Positions 1 through 13,187 of a stretch of DNA of 64,000 nt are shown one piece after another. A program made the position numbers and the translations under genes. The notes beneath the pieces are model-generated. The model saw only the letters and a program-made list of their open reading frames with translations, searched no databases and was not told the origin of the DNA. Every line of letters begins with the position of its first letter. The first letter of the stretch is position 1. Source of the stretch: Promerops cafer (taxonomy: Eukaryota > Chordata > Aves > Passeriformes > Nectariniidae); NCBI GenBank assembly GCA_013398275.1, contig VZSE01006618.1, positions 469,384-533,383 of the forward strand. Reading direction: 5' to 3'.

Positions 1-1619
1 CATGTAGATAACTGTGTGTATAATATTTATTTATTTATATTTTTATACATATATATATCAGTCAAAATAGAAACAAACATAAATATTTGAGAAAAAAGAA
101 AAATATTTAATTTAAAAAAAATTTAAAAAAGCTTGTCCTGGAGATCACAAAGTTCTCTTCCTGTCGTTGCTAGTGTACTGGCACAATAATCTAAAGATAG
201 AGGACTGATGTCTCAGTTCCTCCTTTTTTTGCAGTTCTAAGATTAAAATGGAAGAAGGAAGAGCAGCCTCCCATTTCCTGCCTGATTCTAGGAGTATAGA
301 TCAGAAGCAGCTGACATGCTGATTTCTCCAGAAAAACAAACACAACCAGTCCACGGAACTAATTATTTTAATACATTTGATGTCCTTCAAATTTTTGTAT
401 ACTTTCTTCCAAGAAAAATATGCACCTTCCTCTTCACAAACCGAGTCTCTACAAAATATGTGCTGTTTTGAAGCCTTTTTTCTTCAAGAGATGTTGAGAT
501 CTGTGGTGTCACAAAGATGTGTCCCCAGCTGCTCACCTGGGAGCTCTCTCTGGCCATTTGCCTCAGTGGACCTGCCTGCTGTGCCAGTGGGAGTGATCAC
601 TGTTGGAAGCCATCAGATGGATTATCAAACAAGAAAGAGCCACATGCTGGGAATCACTTGGTGGCAACCAGGAGTTCAAGGCATGGGTTGGAAGCAGTAC
701 CTGCTCTGGGCAAATGTGTCACCTGGCTCACCTTAGGTTTGGCCCAGCTTCTTCTGTGTTAGCAGAGGATGCACTTGTGCTCTGTTTTTTGTTGCCCTCT
801 CTTATGGGAGGTTATTGCTGGTTGAACCAGACAGTTCAGAGGCACAGTTAAAAATTATTTTGGCAGGCCAGACAGGATCCAGCTGCTTTTGCACTCCAAA
901 AAGCCTGGCTGATTTGGCTCAGGTGGTCTGAAAACAACTCCCACTTATACTTGGTGTCAGACACACAGGACTAAAAGTATCATGTACTTCTTGTACAGCA
1001 CATAAGTAATGAATAGCACATGTGAGTAGAGGTGAAGAAAATATGATCATTTTGGAACAATTGTTAAGAATTAAGATTCATATTTAGAGAATATTTATTA
1101 TGTCATACCTAATGAATGAACTATATTTTAGTTGCAGTACCTTTAGATCTTTAAAAATTAAATAGATATAGTTCAGTACTAAAATCTGAATCTAGACATA
1201 GTTGTTGAAATTTTCAGAAAAGCTTAGACATTCATGTGGTGTACTGTCACCCCCAGCAAAACCAACTTAAATATTTATAAGGTTAATTAGTCTTCAAGTT
1301 TCAAAATATAAATGATCCAGTTGTTGACATTTGGAAGATTTACCCTACATTAATTTTGGAGAACAATTTTTTTAGTGGTCAGGATTAGACCATAACTTTA
1401 CTTGTTGTGGCTGTTGCTCTGATCCTATGTTTGCCTTAGAAAGGGAATGTATACAACTCTGATTTGCACAGACATGCAGTGACACCAGTTTCATGCTTTT
1501 TTATCTAAAAATTTACTTCACATACCCAAGGTCCTCCAGGTACCTGTTTTCTAGTGACATCAAAAAGACTAGATGTGTACACCTGTGTGGATTGAGGTTT
1601 AGTTGCCTTGACTTTTACC
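1..1619. other. AT-rich non-coding DNA, no gene seen
   Basis: The first 130 bases are very AT-rich (runs of TATA and A/T tracts). From about 480 to 850 the composition becomes more balanced and three short overlapping frames occur on the plus strand, but they share the same DNA in different frames and have no recognisable domain. I see no repeat family I can name, no RNA gene and no promoter that stands out. Confidence 0.6.
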
Positions 1620-2580
1620 GAAACACTCCAGGGACTTCATGAAAGTGCATACTGCCATGCTGGCAGCAGGCACCTGCCGGGAACAGGCCTGCCTCCCTCA
1701 AGGTGAAGCCCCACTTGGGGCTCTCGATGCAGCAGGAGCCACAATCAGAGTAAGCAGTGCCTTCTCTATGCTGTCTGGAGAAGAGATGTCCCAACTCCTG
1801 CCCAGAAAACAGGGCTGGTTACATGGAGCAGAAGAGGATGAAGCACAGTCCATGCAGCCACACGACATGGTCTGCTCCCTCAGGAGATGATGCTGGTTCC
1901 TGTGGGTTGGCCATCCAGGAAGAGACTTCAGGACAGTCTGTGTGGTCCTCACCATCACTCCTGTCCCTGACAGCACATTAACAGGGATATACATCTGGTA
2001 GGTACTATTACTTCATTTTGTGATGCTGGTATGTGCCCCAGCATTTACTGACATCTGTCCAGTCCATGTGCCAGGGTGATTTCTATGTGCCTGTTCATCA
2101 AGGAAGGGCTGAAAAAGCAATGCTGGCACATACTCTTGCAGCAGGCTGCTGCAGTATCAGAGCTTGTTCAGAGACAATACTGTGTAGAAATGGTGCTGAC
2201 TGGGGGGACTAGAAGAAATGCAAGTGCACTTCTGGCACCAGTGCTTTTGCACAAGTGTTCAAGCAGCAGGAACCTATGAAGACAGATGTTCGATGTGCTC
2301 TGCAACCTGATAGAGATTGTCAGGTCCAGGCACTGACTGTTCATGGAGAAAAGATAAGGAAGGCTGAGCATCTCACAAAGAACTGGACCTTACCCCTACT
2401 CAGCACTTGGTCCTGTCCAGGCTCCAATAAATGTTGTAGCAGGGCCCATCCTCTCCCTGGGCACAGATTAGTGGATGGGGATTGAAGATGAATAGGGTAT
2501 CTTGAGGTGCTGTTAATTCTTGAGCCTGTATTTATGGCATACTGAGGATACAGCTGGAGCATTCAGGAGGTTCCTTGAAA
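1620..2580. other. GC-richer patch with chance ORFs, unassigned
   Basis: This kilobase is clearly richer in G and C than its flanks, and is open in several frames on both strands (for example 1698-1994 minus and 1639-1890 plus). The predicted peptides resemble no family I know and overlap each other on opposite strands, which argues against coding. The patch may be an old, unrecognised interspersed repeat or simply a composition fluctuation. An AATAAA lies near 2427 on the plus strand, but nothing else suggests a transcript end. Confidence 0.4.
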
Positions 2581-5502
2581 CCCACCAATGAGAACATAGA
2601 GAGGTGTATAAAGATATGATTATTTGCTTAGTTTTTGCATATACAATGTGGGATTCAGGGCAGAATTTAAAAATATGTAATACATCTTTCTGTATGATCT
2701 AAACAACTTATGTACGCAGCGCTAAGATCATTATCAGTGTAATCTGTTCGAATATTACATGAGATAAATGCCTTCAATTTTTTTAGAGTCATACATTTTT
2801 ACTTAAGTTTTTTAAAACAAAGGGAATTATAGTCATCTCTGATGTTCTGATAAAAAACTTAAAGGCTGACATTGTGCTACTGTTTACATCTAATAAGAAT
2901 CAGAATATTCAAATAAAATCAAATGAAAAATGTTAGTGGATTTGTAATTATAACTTCAGAATGATGAGAATGCATTATGGGTTTTCTGGTTTAGAGAGTA
3001 AATGTTGTTTCAAAGTCACTTCTCTTAAGAGATCCTAAACATAAACAATTAGCATTAGGAAATTCCCATACCATGTTTTAACCAGAGTATAAAAAATGAA
3101 CACAACGCTATTTTGGACTAGTGACATTTTGTTCTCTTTTAACAGCACTAAGCTATTATTGCCTACAATATATTTGTTTTTGCTAAGTCTGTATGTTGAC
3201 ATGGAACCTATTATTTTAGATGAGAATGTTATTTCTGGAAAAATTTCTTGTTCTCAGTCAAAGGATTTTATATTATTCTTTCTCAAAGAAAAACAATGTG
3301 TTGGCTTTCATTTTTATCAGACATTTATGTCAAAGATGGCATAAGCAGCAGGTTACTTCATTAATTCAGTAATTTAAGATACATCAACTTGCTTTTCTAA
3401 CAGAGATGTTTACACTACACTTGGTAACACAGTTTATATTCAGAACATATTTCAAGGTTGCCACTCATGTTACTATATTTTGTATTCTCAGACTTTCTTG
3501 TAAAATCTATGGTCTGAAATTGTGAAATCATTGTGAAATCATTGTGAGCATATTTTGTCCTACATGTGGCACTAGGTAGACTCCCTCTGCTGGTAAATTC
3601 CAACCACAACTGTACAGGGTTTACCATTTCGCAACATTGATCAAGTAGCTTCACTGGCAGAGAATTATGTGCACCAAAACTTACTGTAAAAGTAATGTGA
3701 CTGGAGCCTGTCTTTGTCCTTCTTTACAAAGTGGGTAACAAAAGTTACAAAGGTGTACTACAGAAAAACATAGTAAAACCTGTGCACCCCTTAGACAGGT
3801 AAAAGATACTTCTCACATTGTCTGTCCAAGAAGATGAGGAATATACAAATTTAAAAAAGGAGTAAAAATAACTTAAAATATTGAAAAATACGAATCTACT
3901 GAATCAAAGCCATTGCACGTTACTGAACCAAAACTCTAAGTAGTTTTTGTCTTTAGAAAAACCATTTCCCTTGATAGCACTGAGTAATTACCATAATATG
4001 CATTTTCAAAGACACAACTGCTTCCCAGAAAAGCTATCTGAAACTGGGGGGAAGTTGTCATCCCATCCATCTACCATAACAGTGAGTCAACAAGCCATAT
4101 CAAAAAGGAATAGTCAATGCTTCACAGCCAAAATACCAAGATGATATAAAGCTGATAGCACAGGTTTTGGCCAGTCCTTCAAATCTGATTGACTTGATTA
4201 AACAGGTTCAGGCTTAATAATTTTGCACTTATTTTATAGACAAGTGAAAAAATGAAAAAGCATTAAATACTTAAATTAAAGAACTTGAAAATTGTCTGCT
4301 AGAATTTTAAAAAAAGTGTCAGTCAGAAAGAAAACATGAAACGCATAAATGCAAATCAAGAACTAACCAATAAGAAAACAAAATATCATCTGCACTTACA
4401 TTATGGGTTTAATAACATCAGGATTTTACATAAGGCATGAGAAACAGATTTTTTTTTTTTACTTAATGTTTAGGCCCCAGGCCAAGAATATTGTGTGAAT
4501 GCAGAGGACAGCAAAAAAGATGTACACTAACTAAAAGTACTTCAAGGAACAGCAACAAAAAGGATAAAAAATTAAATTGCATAATCTCTGAGGAAAAACT
4601 GAGGGAGCAATGAATGATGTGATACTAATCTAATATATGAGAAGTTTTAAAGGATGGTGTAAAGAAAAGTGATGGTGAACAATCTTGCATTTCCCTCAGA
4701 ATGTCACAAGAAGTAAAGTATTATTTGCATATGGGAGGGTTTTGGGCAGATAAGAAGAAAACTTCCTAATATGTGCAGTGTTGATGAAATGTGAACCAAC
4801 TCTTTCAAGAGACACTGTACAGTGTTTTGGACATGTTTTTCATGAGTGATCTATATATATGTGGCCTTAGAATAGAGAGCAGGTTGGGTCACTTTCTTCA
4901 TTCTAGGTGGCAAGGTGCCATGTCATACACAGCTTCTGCAGGGTTTGCTCAATCTTAGACTGTAGCTCTAAATGCAAGAACAAGCACTGATTTCTCTCAT
5001 TATGTTGGAGATACTCACATTTTATGGATTGTTGAAAAGTGCTTATCAAGAGACACAGAATTAAACTGTCATTTTTTTCTTGCCTCAGAGTTTTCATGAG
5101 AAAGGTGACTATTCGGTAATGCTTGTTGTAAAACTTACTTGTTATGTTTGGCATCTGCTGCCACAGAATGGTACCAGGGAGTCTGGATCTGTTGTTTTTC
5201 CTCCTTCATCCACACTCCACATATTTTTTTTAAATTTTATTTATATCTGAAAGAGAAGCTGCAGGGGATTTTTTTAAAAGGGAAGCATCCAACAGAAACA
5301 AGTGTTCCAGTTCACGTGAAGCAAATAGTAATCCTGAAACATAAACCAAAATCACTTAGATCATTCTGTCACAATATAAATCCTGTACAGTATTTTCTTA
5401 AGAATTCTTTCAAGACTGATCTTGTCTCTCACATTTGTTCAACATGATCAGTTACTTTTGTCAGTTAGGTATCTGTCTCTGATAACATTCTGCCTTTTTA
5501 TA
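2581..5502. other. AT-rich non-coding DNA, no gene seen
   Basis: Mostly AT-rich unique sequence without a recognisable exon, RNA gene or repeat family. It contains a short tandem duplication of an 11-base unit (TTGTGAAATCA) at 3520-3541 followed by a partial third copy, a T10-11 tract near 4450, and the CTCF-like motif listed separately near 3.58 kb. Confidence 0.6.
3579..3595 (-). promoter_or_regulatory. CTCF-like binding motif
   Basis: On the minus strand the core reads CCAGCAGAGGGAG, close to the known CTCF core pattern CCASYAGRKGGCRS with one core mismatch (A where C is usual after GGG). CTCF is the zinc-finger protein that marks insulators and loop anchors in vertebrates. Only the motif is visible; occupancy is inference. 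A single match of this quality is expected by chance now and then in 64 kb. Confidence 0.3.
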
Positions 5503-5585
5503 GGATTGTAGGAGATGGAGTTGGAATGGACCTCAAGAAACTTCTGGTTCATCAAACTGCCTTTTGTTCATCTGTCTCTTATCTG
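5503..5585 (-). repeat. Possible degraded CR1 LINE 3' fragment
   Basis: The stretch has the order 'GGAGTTGGAATGGACCTCAAG ... TTC..GGTTCATC..', which resembles the reverse complement of the CR1 3' end ('GGTTGGAAGGGACCTC...GATCATCTAGTCCAAC'). The match is short and diverged and lacks the terminal octamer-like repeats, so it could be coincidence. Confidence 0.3.
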
Positions 5586-7215
5586 ACAATATGCACAGAT
5601 CAATTTTTAAAACTTACAGGTTTTTGGTTTTCATTCTGATTATTGAAGAAGACTGATATGACAATTTAAAAGTAGAGGGAAAAGTCCTTTACAGAACCTG
5701 GGACAATATGGTGATCCTCCCTGCCCGCCTTCCAACATTTTGCTCTGTTGAATGTGTATTTTGTTTTCTTTTTACTCCTTATGCTATTTTACAGATTATT
5801 TTTCTAGGATTGTTGTTTTCTAGCCTCTGTCTTTACTTTGCCCTTATTTTCTGCTGTTTTCAGAGATGATGGTACAAAGAGAACTCAGTGAAATGACTTG
5901 CTATAGAAGAGCTGTCAGAAGTACAGTATCTTTTCACTGAATAAAATGGAAATGCAATAAGCACAGAAATGATGCTGGTAATTGTTGATAATCATCTTGA
6001 GACATTCCCAGTCAATTTTTTCCCTACTCTGATTGAATTTATATTTCTGGTCTAGACATGCTGTATAAGGACACAATGATTATCCAGTGTTGCATCCAAG
6101 CAGCTCATTCCCTCCCTCACTTTTTTGGCAGCTGCCTGTGGTTTCCTCTGGACATCAGATTCCTTTCTCTACTCTTTTGGCATGAATCTGATGCCAGTAG
6201 CATGACTGAAAGCCAGGCCAAAAGTGATGCCTGACCTCCCACCCATGTACTTATAGGAATCTAATGTGTTGGAAAAAAATTCTAGGGAAAAATCCAGCCT
6301 GTTTCTTGGAAGGTTCTTATATACAATGTAATCCTGAAGGGTAGGAAATAACCCTGCAAAACAGAATAATTTGTAAAATTGTTGAAAAATGCCTGGAGAA
6401 TAGAATCATACCATTCTACACTCCATGATGATGCAGTATGGGCCACCCATGATTTATCAGAACTGTTTAGTTATGCTAGATTTGGATTTCAATAATATAA
6501 ATTTTTGCAGAGTTTTTGCAATCAATTTTCAACCTCCTTTGTGATTCTTTTTCCCTCCTTTCTTCCTTTCTTTCAGTAACTGTTGCTATATCTGCATTGT
6601 TCTGCAGCCAGTGCCATTGTCAGGTTTGGGACCAGTTGGAAAAACCAGTAACATCTTCTGCTACAGCTGGACTGCTGTCCATTCAAGTGCTGCTCTGGCA
6701 CAATGCTAGCAGCTGGATTGTGAAACTCCAGTTTATAAATCATTATTAAAATAAAAAAGACCAAAAAAAAATTTTGCCCAAAGAAGGAATGTTAAACACA
6801 GGGGTTTTTATAGTGTAACTCAATAGGCTTGGACCTTTTTGTTTAATTTTATACTCTATTTGCAAGAAACAATTTAAAAATTTGAAAATTTGTTGAATTT
6901 CTGAATGCCTGATAACAAAGACCCCTTTGCCCTGAAAATACGGAAGAAAAGAGATCTTAGTGCATGTTCAGTGTCTTGTAATATGACATTTTCTTGTATA
7001 AATGGAAGAACTGTGCTGATTTGCAGTTGTTGCTGTTGATTGAGAAGTTTTTTGGTTGGGGACTGTCCATTTCAGTGTGGAATCTGGGAAACACCCACAA
7101 AATATTGGGAGTTATGCAAGGTACATTTCTTTTCTGTGGCAAGAAAAACGAGCTGCAGCAACAGGAAACTCCAATAGTACCAGCAAGAAAGCACATAGAT
7201 CCTTGAAGATGACAA

Positions 7216-7217
<2 letters not shown>
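5586..7217. other. Non-coding DNA, no gene seen
   Basis: AT-rich sequence with only short chance frames. The last 250 bases before the A tract at 7218 could be the body of a polyadenylated retro-insertion because AATAAA sits at the start of the tract, but I recognise no parent gene and see no target-site duplication, so this is speculative. Confidence 0.5.
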
Positions 7218-7253
<36 letters not shown>

Positions 7254-7284
7254 TTTTTTTAAAAAAAAAAAAAAAGAAAAAAAA
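7218..7284. repeat. Homopolymer block A32-T11-A15-G-A8
   Basis: A run of 32 A (7218-7249) is followed directly by 11 T (7250-7260), 15 A (7261-7275), one G and 8 A. The T block could pair with either A block to form a hairpin. Such a structure is unusual for a simple poly(A) tail of a retro-insertion and may reflect two abutting insertions in opposite orientation or an assembly error at a homopolymer. It produces low-complexity frames of K or F only, which are not genes. Confidence 0.9.
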
Positions 7285-9366
7285 TTGTGTTTCTGTGATT
7301 AAAAAATTCACAGGGATTCCATTTTTATGCAGGGCTTCCATTTGTTTTGGTGCTGTTAGCCAACTTTTATGCTAGAAAAAGATTCTTTCTTACCAGCTTT
7401 ATATGTCTTCACAGCATACATTCCAGAAGGTCTGCTGTGTATGAGCTGAAACAGAGGTGAAGAGAAGTACTGGAGTCTAAGGCTTCACTGAGGACACTGA
7501 TAAGCTGGTTCACCAGAAAGCAGGTAGAAATTGAATTTTTAGTGAGTTTTTCTCCAAAAAGCACTCTAAGAGTTGACATGGACTGTACTTCTGGACATAT
7601 ACAGCAGCAGTACCTGTGAATTTAGTTTGTTGACAATAAAGTTCCATTTGGAGATCAACTCCATCATTTTCTCCTTTGCCACCATGGGAAAGTAGATAAA
7701 CTTGATACATTTTATGTTGTGCAAATAGTAAAAATCTCAAAGACGTCCTTAATTGGTGGCCTAAAAACTGAAGAAAACTCTTACATTATAATTCCCAGAA
7801 TAACAGGAAGTCAAAAAACTAATGTCAGATTTGGGTTTCATGAGCTGATTTTCTGCAGCCATATTACATCAATTTGAATTTGTTTTTCCAACTCCTTGAG
7901 CATGATATCTCTTTGCATGACTTTAAGTGTTATGAAATACAGAAGGAGCTCAGGAGAAACCTATAGGCTGAGTTCTGCCACATCCACCATGAGAGATGGT
8001 GATGTGAGAAGGCTTTCTTAAAGCGGCTGGATCCCACCTCAGTGGGGAATTCAGAAGTGCTTGGATGGCTCTACTAGTACTGAAGATTGTCTCCTTTTGC
8101 TCTTGTAAAACTGTCATAAGGTGTTATTGTTTAACAGCATCCCAAGTGCCTGGGAGTAAATGTTGCAAATACTGGGGGCATACACAACATTTTTCTTACC
8201 TTGTATGCCTTTGCCTTCTGCGGCTATATCCAGGACTTTAAGTACTCTCTATATAGTCTCTTTTTTTTCATCAGAGAGAATCCTAAATCCTTCTCCTACC
8301 CTTTGATTTAGAAAAGTACTACAGAGGTGAGTATTTTGCTTTCATTTCACTCAAGAGGAAAAAATCGTGGTCTGCATTTTGAGTATGAAATTTTTTGACC
8401 TCAAAGCAAGAGATCAGGCAAGCACATGTAAAATGTATTGATGCTCTATAAAACACAAAGAGAAAAGAGTAACAAATGGAGAAGATCTGATTAGCCAAAA
8501 TGAAATAATGTGTGGTTTCTTGGGAAAATAATAGTGAACACTCTCTGTATATTAATTAGGAGAAATAAAGCAAATAAAAATTACAGTACAGCTGGAACAA
8601 AGGGATATTTGCCACAAGAGTACTTAGAGCCTACTGAATGAATACACATTCTGATCCTCAGCAACTATGTGCATTGAGTTAGTGACTTTCTGCAAGTAAG
8701 CCCGTTAACAAAATAAATCCATATTTACTACCTACAGCATATCTATTTTATAAGAACAGATCTCTCTACTGTCCCATCTATGCAATGTGTGCTATGGATT
8801 AAAAAAAAAGGCAGTGCATACATGCTGATTTATGGCACATGTCTTGAAAGCAGCACATTTGTCATGTCACTAGATGGTCACCTGCCAAAATTTGCCCACA
8901 TCCTCTTATCTGCTTATGTGTCAACAATGTAGTTACCCTGGTTGTCTAGAGTTCAACAAAATCAGTCAAGTTTGCAGGGAGTGTGACACAGTTTGCATGC
9001 TATGAGAAGACTGAAAGGGATTTTGGGTGCAATGAAAGGAGGGGAATGTATACTTTTAAACTTTCTAAGACATTCAAGCCTTCAAGCCTTTTAATGTTAA
9101 CAAAATACCCTAATTGCTTAAACAAAAGGACCTGCAGATAAGAGAACTCAGACACTGGGTAGCATCTAAAACGTGGAGCTGCCTAACAAGGTTAGTATTT
9201 TTTATATGTGCTCTGTCTTACTCTGTATAAATATCTTTTCTATAGTAATGTTGTTTGTCACAAAATGAACCTGTTAAAAATCAGGAAAACCATGTGATAC
9301 ATGGAACTTCACAGACATATTTAATAAAACCTGTACATTCCAATAATGAGAAACTCAGACTGATGC
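7285..9366. other. AT-rich non-coding DNA, no gene seen
   Basis: Unique AT-rich sequence. I see no exon with good splice context, no RNA gene and no recognisable repeat. A trivial tandem copy of TTCAAGCC occurs at 9073-9088. Confidence 0.6.
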
Positions 9367-9860
9367 ACTAAGATGTTCCCAAAATGCTATCTGAAAAAAA
9401 CCTCAACACTATTTCTCTGCCAAATCAGGCTGATAAATGCTATGATGCATCATGCAAGGACAAGCAATATTTGGAGCAGCTATGGGAGATGTCTTGGTGG
9501 TCTCACCTTCCACTCTGGGCAAGCACAGGCAAGGTCAGCAAGGTCCCTATGGCGTCTGGTGGCCACCGACACGCTGGATAGTGCTCTGAACAGATTCAGC
9601 AGGGAGCAGTTGAGTTGGGTCAGTGTAAACACCTGCACTCTATTTGACCTGCTAACTTCTGAAAAGGAATTTCTCCTAATTGGTCTCTATAAAGAACACT
9701 AATGCTAGGCAGGGGGGTAAAAAGCATATATTGGTCAGATAGTGGGTAAGAACCTCACTCTGACCCAGCTGTCTCTTGTCTGTGACAAAGAAAAGTGAAA
9801 TGAATTGCAAGGTCATTGCACCCTGCCTGTATCAGAGTGTCTTTCATATTCAATAAATGA
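9367..9860. other. Unassigned balanced-composition segment
   Basis: The segment is less AT-rich than its neighbours, has two overlapping plus-strand frames of 109 and 65 codons, a TATAAA near 9688, and AATAAA near 9851. These could be parts of an old LTR or of a non-coding transcript, but neither reading is supported by a recognised terminal sequence or domain. Confidence 0.25.
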
Positions 9861-12639
9861 TGTGTGATTACAGTAAGCAGCTACCTTTGAGGGAGTATGT
9901 TTTGGCAAAGCCTCTCCCCTCTCTCTTCAGCACTGGTACTATGGCTTTGTGCCATGGTATCCTCCTACCTGTCAAAATACTTCAGTCTGAATGCACTGAC
10001 TGCTATCAAGTGAGGAGTAAGCCTGTTGTAAGGCAGCCACTGCTAGAATGCTCACAGAGGTGAAGTCTCTAGGCAGAGAGGTCACCCCACCCATAGTCAC
10101 AGAGGTCATTCTGATATCTTTAGGACATTCTTCTCAAACACAGGGAGTGGTGGTTTAGGAACTAACAGGTTTTTTTGTTGAGGTCTCTGGTTCATGGAGA
10201 GTATAGCAAAGTGATTCTCCTTTATTTATTTTTCCATTTTTCCTACTCCAAAATGACTCAGTCAAGGTGTGGGGGGGTTTTTTCATTTATTTTGGTTCTC
10301 TTTTTTGGTTTTGCATTTGCTCTTTTTTATAGGAGATGATTTTTTTGTTATGTTCTGGTTTAGGTTTTTTGTACCTAAGAGTCGATTTTTCTCATTGCTT
10401 TCCCTCAAAAGCTCAACACTTGAATTTTTTTCTTTTACGGGTAGCATAAACTGAAGACGGATTTTGTTTACTTCCCTTTGCTAAACTTCTCTTGTTAAAA
10501 ATGACTGATGATTGTTTATCCTTTCTTTTGTGCTCTGAACAGATATCAAATCCCATGCTTTGAGAAAGGAATATAGAAGAGATCATGGATTCACCATCAT
10601 TCATCATGCACTTCATTGTGCATGTGTGTGCCTGCACTGCAAACTGAGACAGCAGATAAATTAATTTGTCTCTTTGCAGTAAGCTGTAATTAGAATTCTG
10701 ACTGGCTGGAAAGTGACTGTTCATTACACTGCAAAACTACACAGCTAGATTAACTTCTTCTGGAGGCTTTTCAAAAACACCATTTGTACTTTTTGGCACG
10801 CGCTGAATAATAACGACATAGCACAATAACTTCTTAATATTTTGTAACACAATAGCAGATATGAGCCCATGTCATCCACTGGGAGCCCACTGGGTTAGGT
10901 CATGTATAAACACCATTTGTTTTGCTCCCATCTAAAAGATGTTAAAAATCAAGTGAGCAAGACTAAGCCTGAGAGAACATGTGTCCTATGCAGTCTTTAT
11001 TGCTTCACCCCAGTGCAGATGGCTTCCTTAAGGCACAGGGGGAGTGCCCCAATATAAGCAGCATCTGGCAGCATAGAGACAGTGGAAAAACTCTGGTGCT
11101 GGCCTCTCTTTGGTTGATGGCACACAAGGATGGCCACTTTGGCTATCATCTCCACCCCTTAGCTGCTCTAAAAGCTGAGTCAGCCTCAAAAGATATCAGA
11201 AGAGAAGACAGTTAAGTGCCTGATCCAAAATGCCAAAATGTAGGGGTGACTTTAATGAAACTACTAGTTCCTTTGAAACATGAAGGTGTTCTTCAGACAT
11301 AGCCAAGGATTTAGAACTTTCTATCTAGTCCTTGAAATAATATGGGTAGCCTTCCAAGCCTATTCTGTATATGAGATGCAAATTTCTATTACCTTGCCTG
11401 CGAACATCTTGAAAGAGGAATTCTTCTAGGTCAAACAAATAACTTAGCAGCCCTTAATTTGAGGTGTGTTTTTTCCCTGTAACAATATCAAATTATTACC
11501 TTTTAGGCTGGAATATGCTGTTGTTTTAGGAGTAGTCAGTTTTTCTTTAAAATTTGAACAAAATTGAGATATGCTTTTAAAGGAGAATAAAATAAAATTG
11601 CATGTCTGCTGCTAAAGAAAAAAGAAAAACACTGGAGTGTTCTTTCTTACCATCCTTAATACTGAAGCCTAAATATGTAGAAAATGTACATCTGGATTAG
11701 GAATGTCTTTGAGATTCCAATAATAACTTTTAATGCTCAGATAAGATTCTGTTTTGATCAATAGGGTTATCACGTTAAACAATTCTATGTTTATGTGAAA
11801 CACAGCTGCTAGGGACTATTATTTTATTTTGTTTTCCTAACAGTGCTTGCTTGTATAGATACATTGAATGAGTTTTGAATCATACTAAAAATCAATACAG
11901 GGAAGTTTTGATTCTCAATGTGTAAGAACTTGTGTCTGTGTGTGAACGACTGAAGGGATGTAAAGCATAAATCAGGATATTTAGCAGAATGGAAGATGGA
12001 GAGTGCTGCTACAACACCTCAAGCAAAGATGCAGGTTTAATAAAGTCTGATCTTTCTCTCTTTGCCTTTCTCCCTTTACCCATTTTTTGGCCAGGAATTC
12101 TGTATACTGCAGCACTGGCCCATTGACACCACCCAGAGGTCTTTTGGTATCACAAAGTCCTTTAGAAAAACAGATTTTTAATGTTTCTATTACTGTTTTA
12201 ATGTCTCATGTGTACCAGGCCTACTGTACCATTTTGTTAGCCTCTTCCATTTGTTTGTCTTGCCTATTTTTTCTTGTCCTGAGCTGTAAATGTCTAAAGG
12301 CAGTGAGGGTCCTTCTGTGCTGTACTCATCAAGGGCCAAGAGCCATGAGTCACTCCCTGTGACTGGGCACCCAAAGTACTAAATGATACCTATATGGAAG
12401 ATTTGCTGTGACCCATATGGAAGATACCAGGTTGTTACAGAAGCTGCTATCAGGAGGACTGCTGAACTACACTGTGGGAATGACTCATTCCATCCTGAAC
12501 ACTCTTAAAAGGATAATCAAAACTTATCTGCCACCAACTTTAAAACTTGAAAAAAAAGGAGCTTGAACCCCTTGCAAGAAAACTCACACAGATGCTGTGA
12601 CTTCTACTGGAGGAGGAAAACTTACCATGCTATATTTGC
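9861..12639. other. AT-rich non-coding DNA, no gene seen
   Basis: Long unique stretch with T-rich low-complexity sequence at 10275-10400 and small chance frames elsewhere. No repeat family, RNA gene or exon is recognisable. Confidence 0.6.
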
Positions 12640-12710
12640 ACTCCAACTAAGTATTAAGATTAAAACAGTTTAATAATTGACATAAAATACCATGTAATAC
12701 CAATTCCAAT

Positions 12711-12717
12711 GATAGTA

Positions 12718-12757
<40 letters not shown>

Positions 12758-12853
12758 CAGTAAAAATAAAGATAGTAATGACAGTAACTACTAATTACTA
12801 CTAGTAATGATAATAACTACTAGTAATGATAGTAGTGGTAGTAGTAGTAGTAA
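12711..12853. repeat. (TAG)n microsatellite with diverged interior
   Basis: An array of TAG units from 12711 to about 12760 (mostly pure, with AAG and CAG interruptions) is followed by a diverged stretch of AGTAATGA/TAACTACTAG units, including a 19-base unit repeated twice, and a second short TAG run at 12834-12852. It sits where related LTR copies carry a short A/T-rich simple repeat, so it is likely an expansion from within the LTR. Confidence 0.9.
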
Positions 12854-12947
12854 AGAAAAGAGAAAGAGGAATAAAACTCAAGAGAAAGAAGTGATGCACA
12901 ATACCATGCTCACCAGCTGCTGACAGATGCCCAGACCGTTTCTGAGC

Positions 12948-13187
12948 CACAGAATTACCAAATCAGTTAGGTTGGAAAAGACTTTTGAGATCATCAAGTC
13001 CAACAACCTATGATCTTGTCAACTAAACCATGGCACTGAGTGCCACATCTATTCTTGTTTAAACACCTCCAAGGACAGTGACTCTACCACCTCCCTGGGC
13101 AGCCCATTCCAGTGCTTAACCATGCTTTCTATAAAGAATTGTTTTCTAATGTCTAGCCTAAATTTCTCCTGGCACAGTTTAAGACAG
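12948..13187 (-). mobile_element. CR1 LINE 3' fragment nested in LTR
   Basis: The left end reads CACAGAATTACC... followed by 'GGTTGGAAAAGACTTTTGAGATCATCAAGTCCAAC' (shown here as pattern), the typical reverse complement of the CR1 3' end; further right are the 'CACCTCC..GGGCAGCCCATTCCAGTGC' and 'AATGTCTAGCCTAAA' blocks. It is 5' truncated after about 240 bases, as most CR1 copies are. LTR sequence resumes after it at about 13190, showing that the CR1 inserted into an existing LTR. CR1 usually makes no clear target-site duplication and none is visible. Confidence 0.92.

Noticed and set aside
7056..7341. Lysine- or phenylalanine-rich frames
   Set aside because: They are translations of the A/T homopolymer block.
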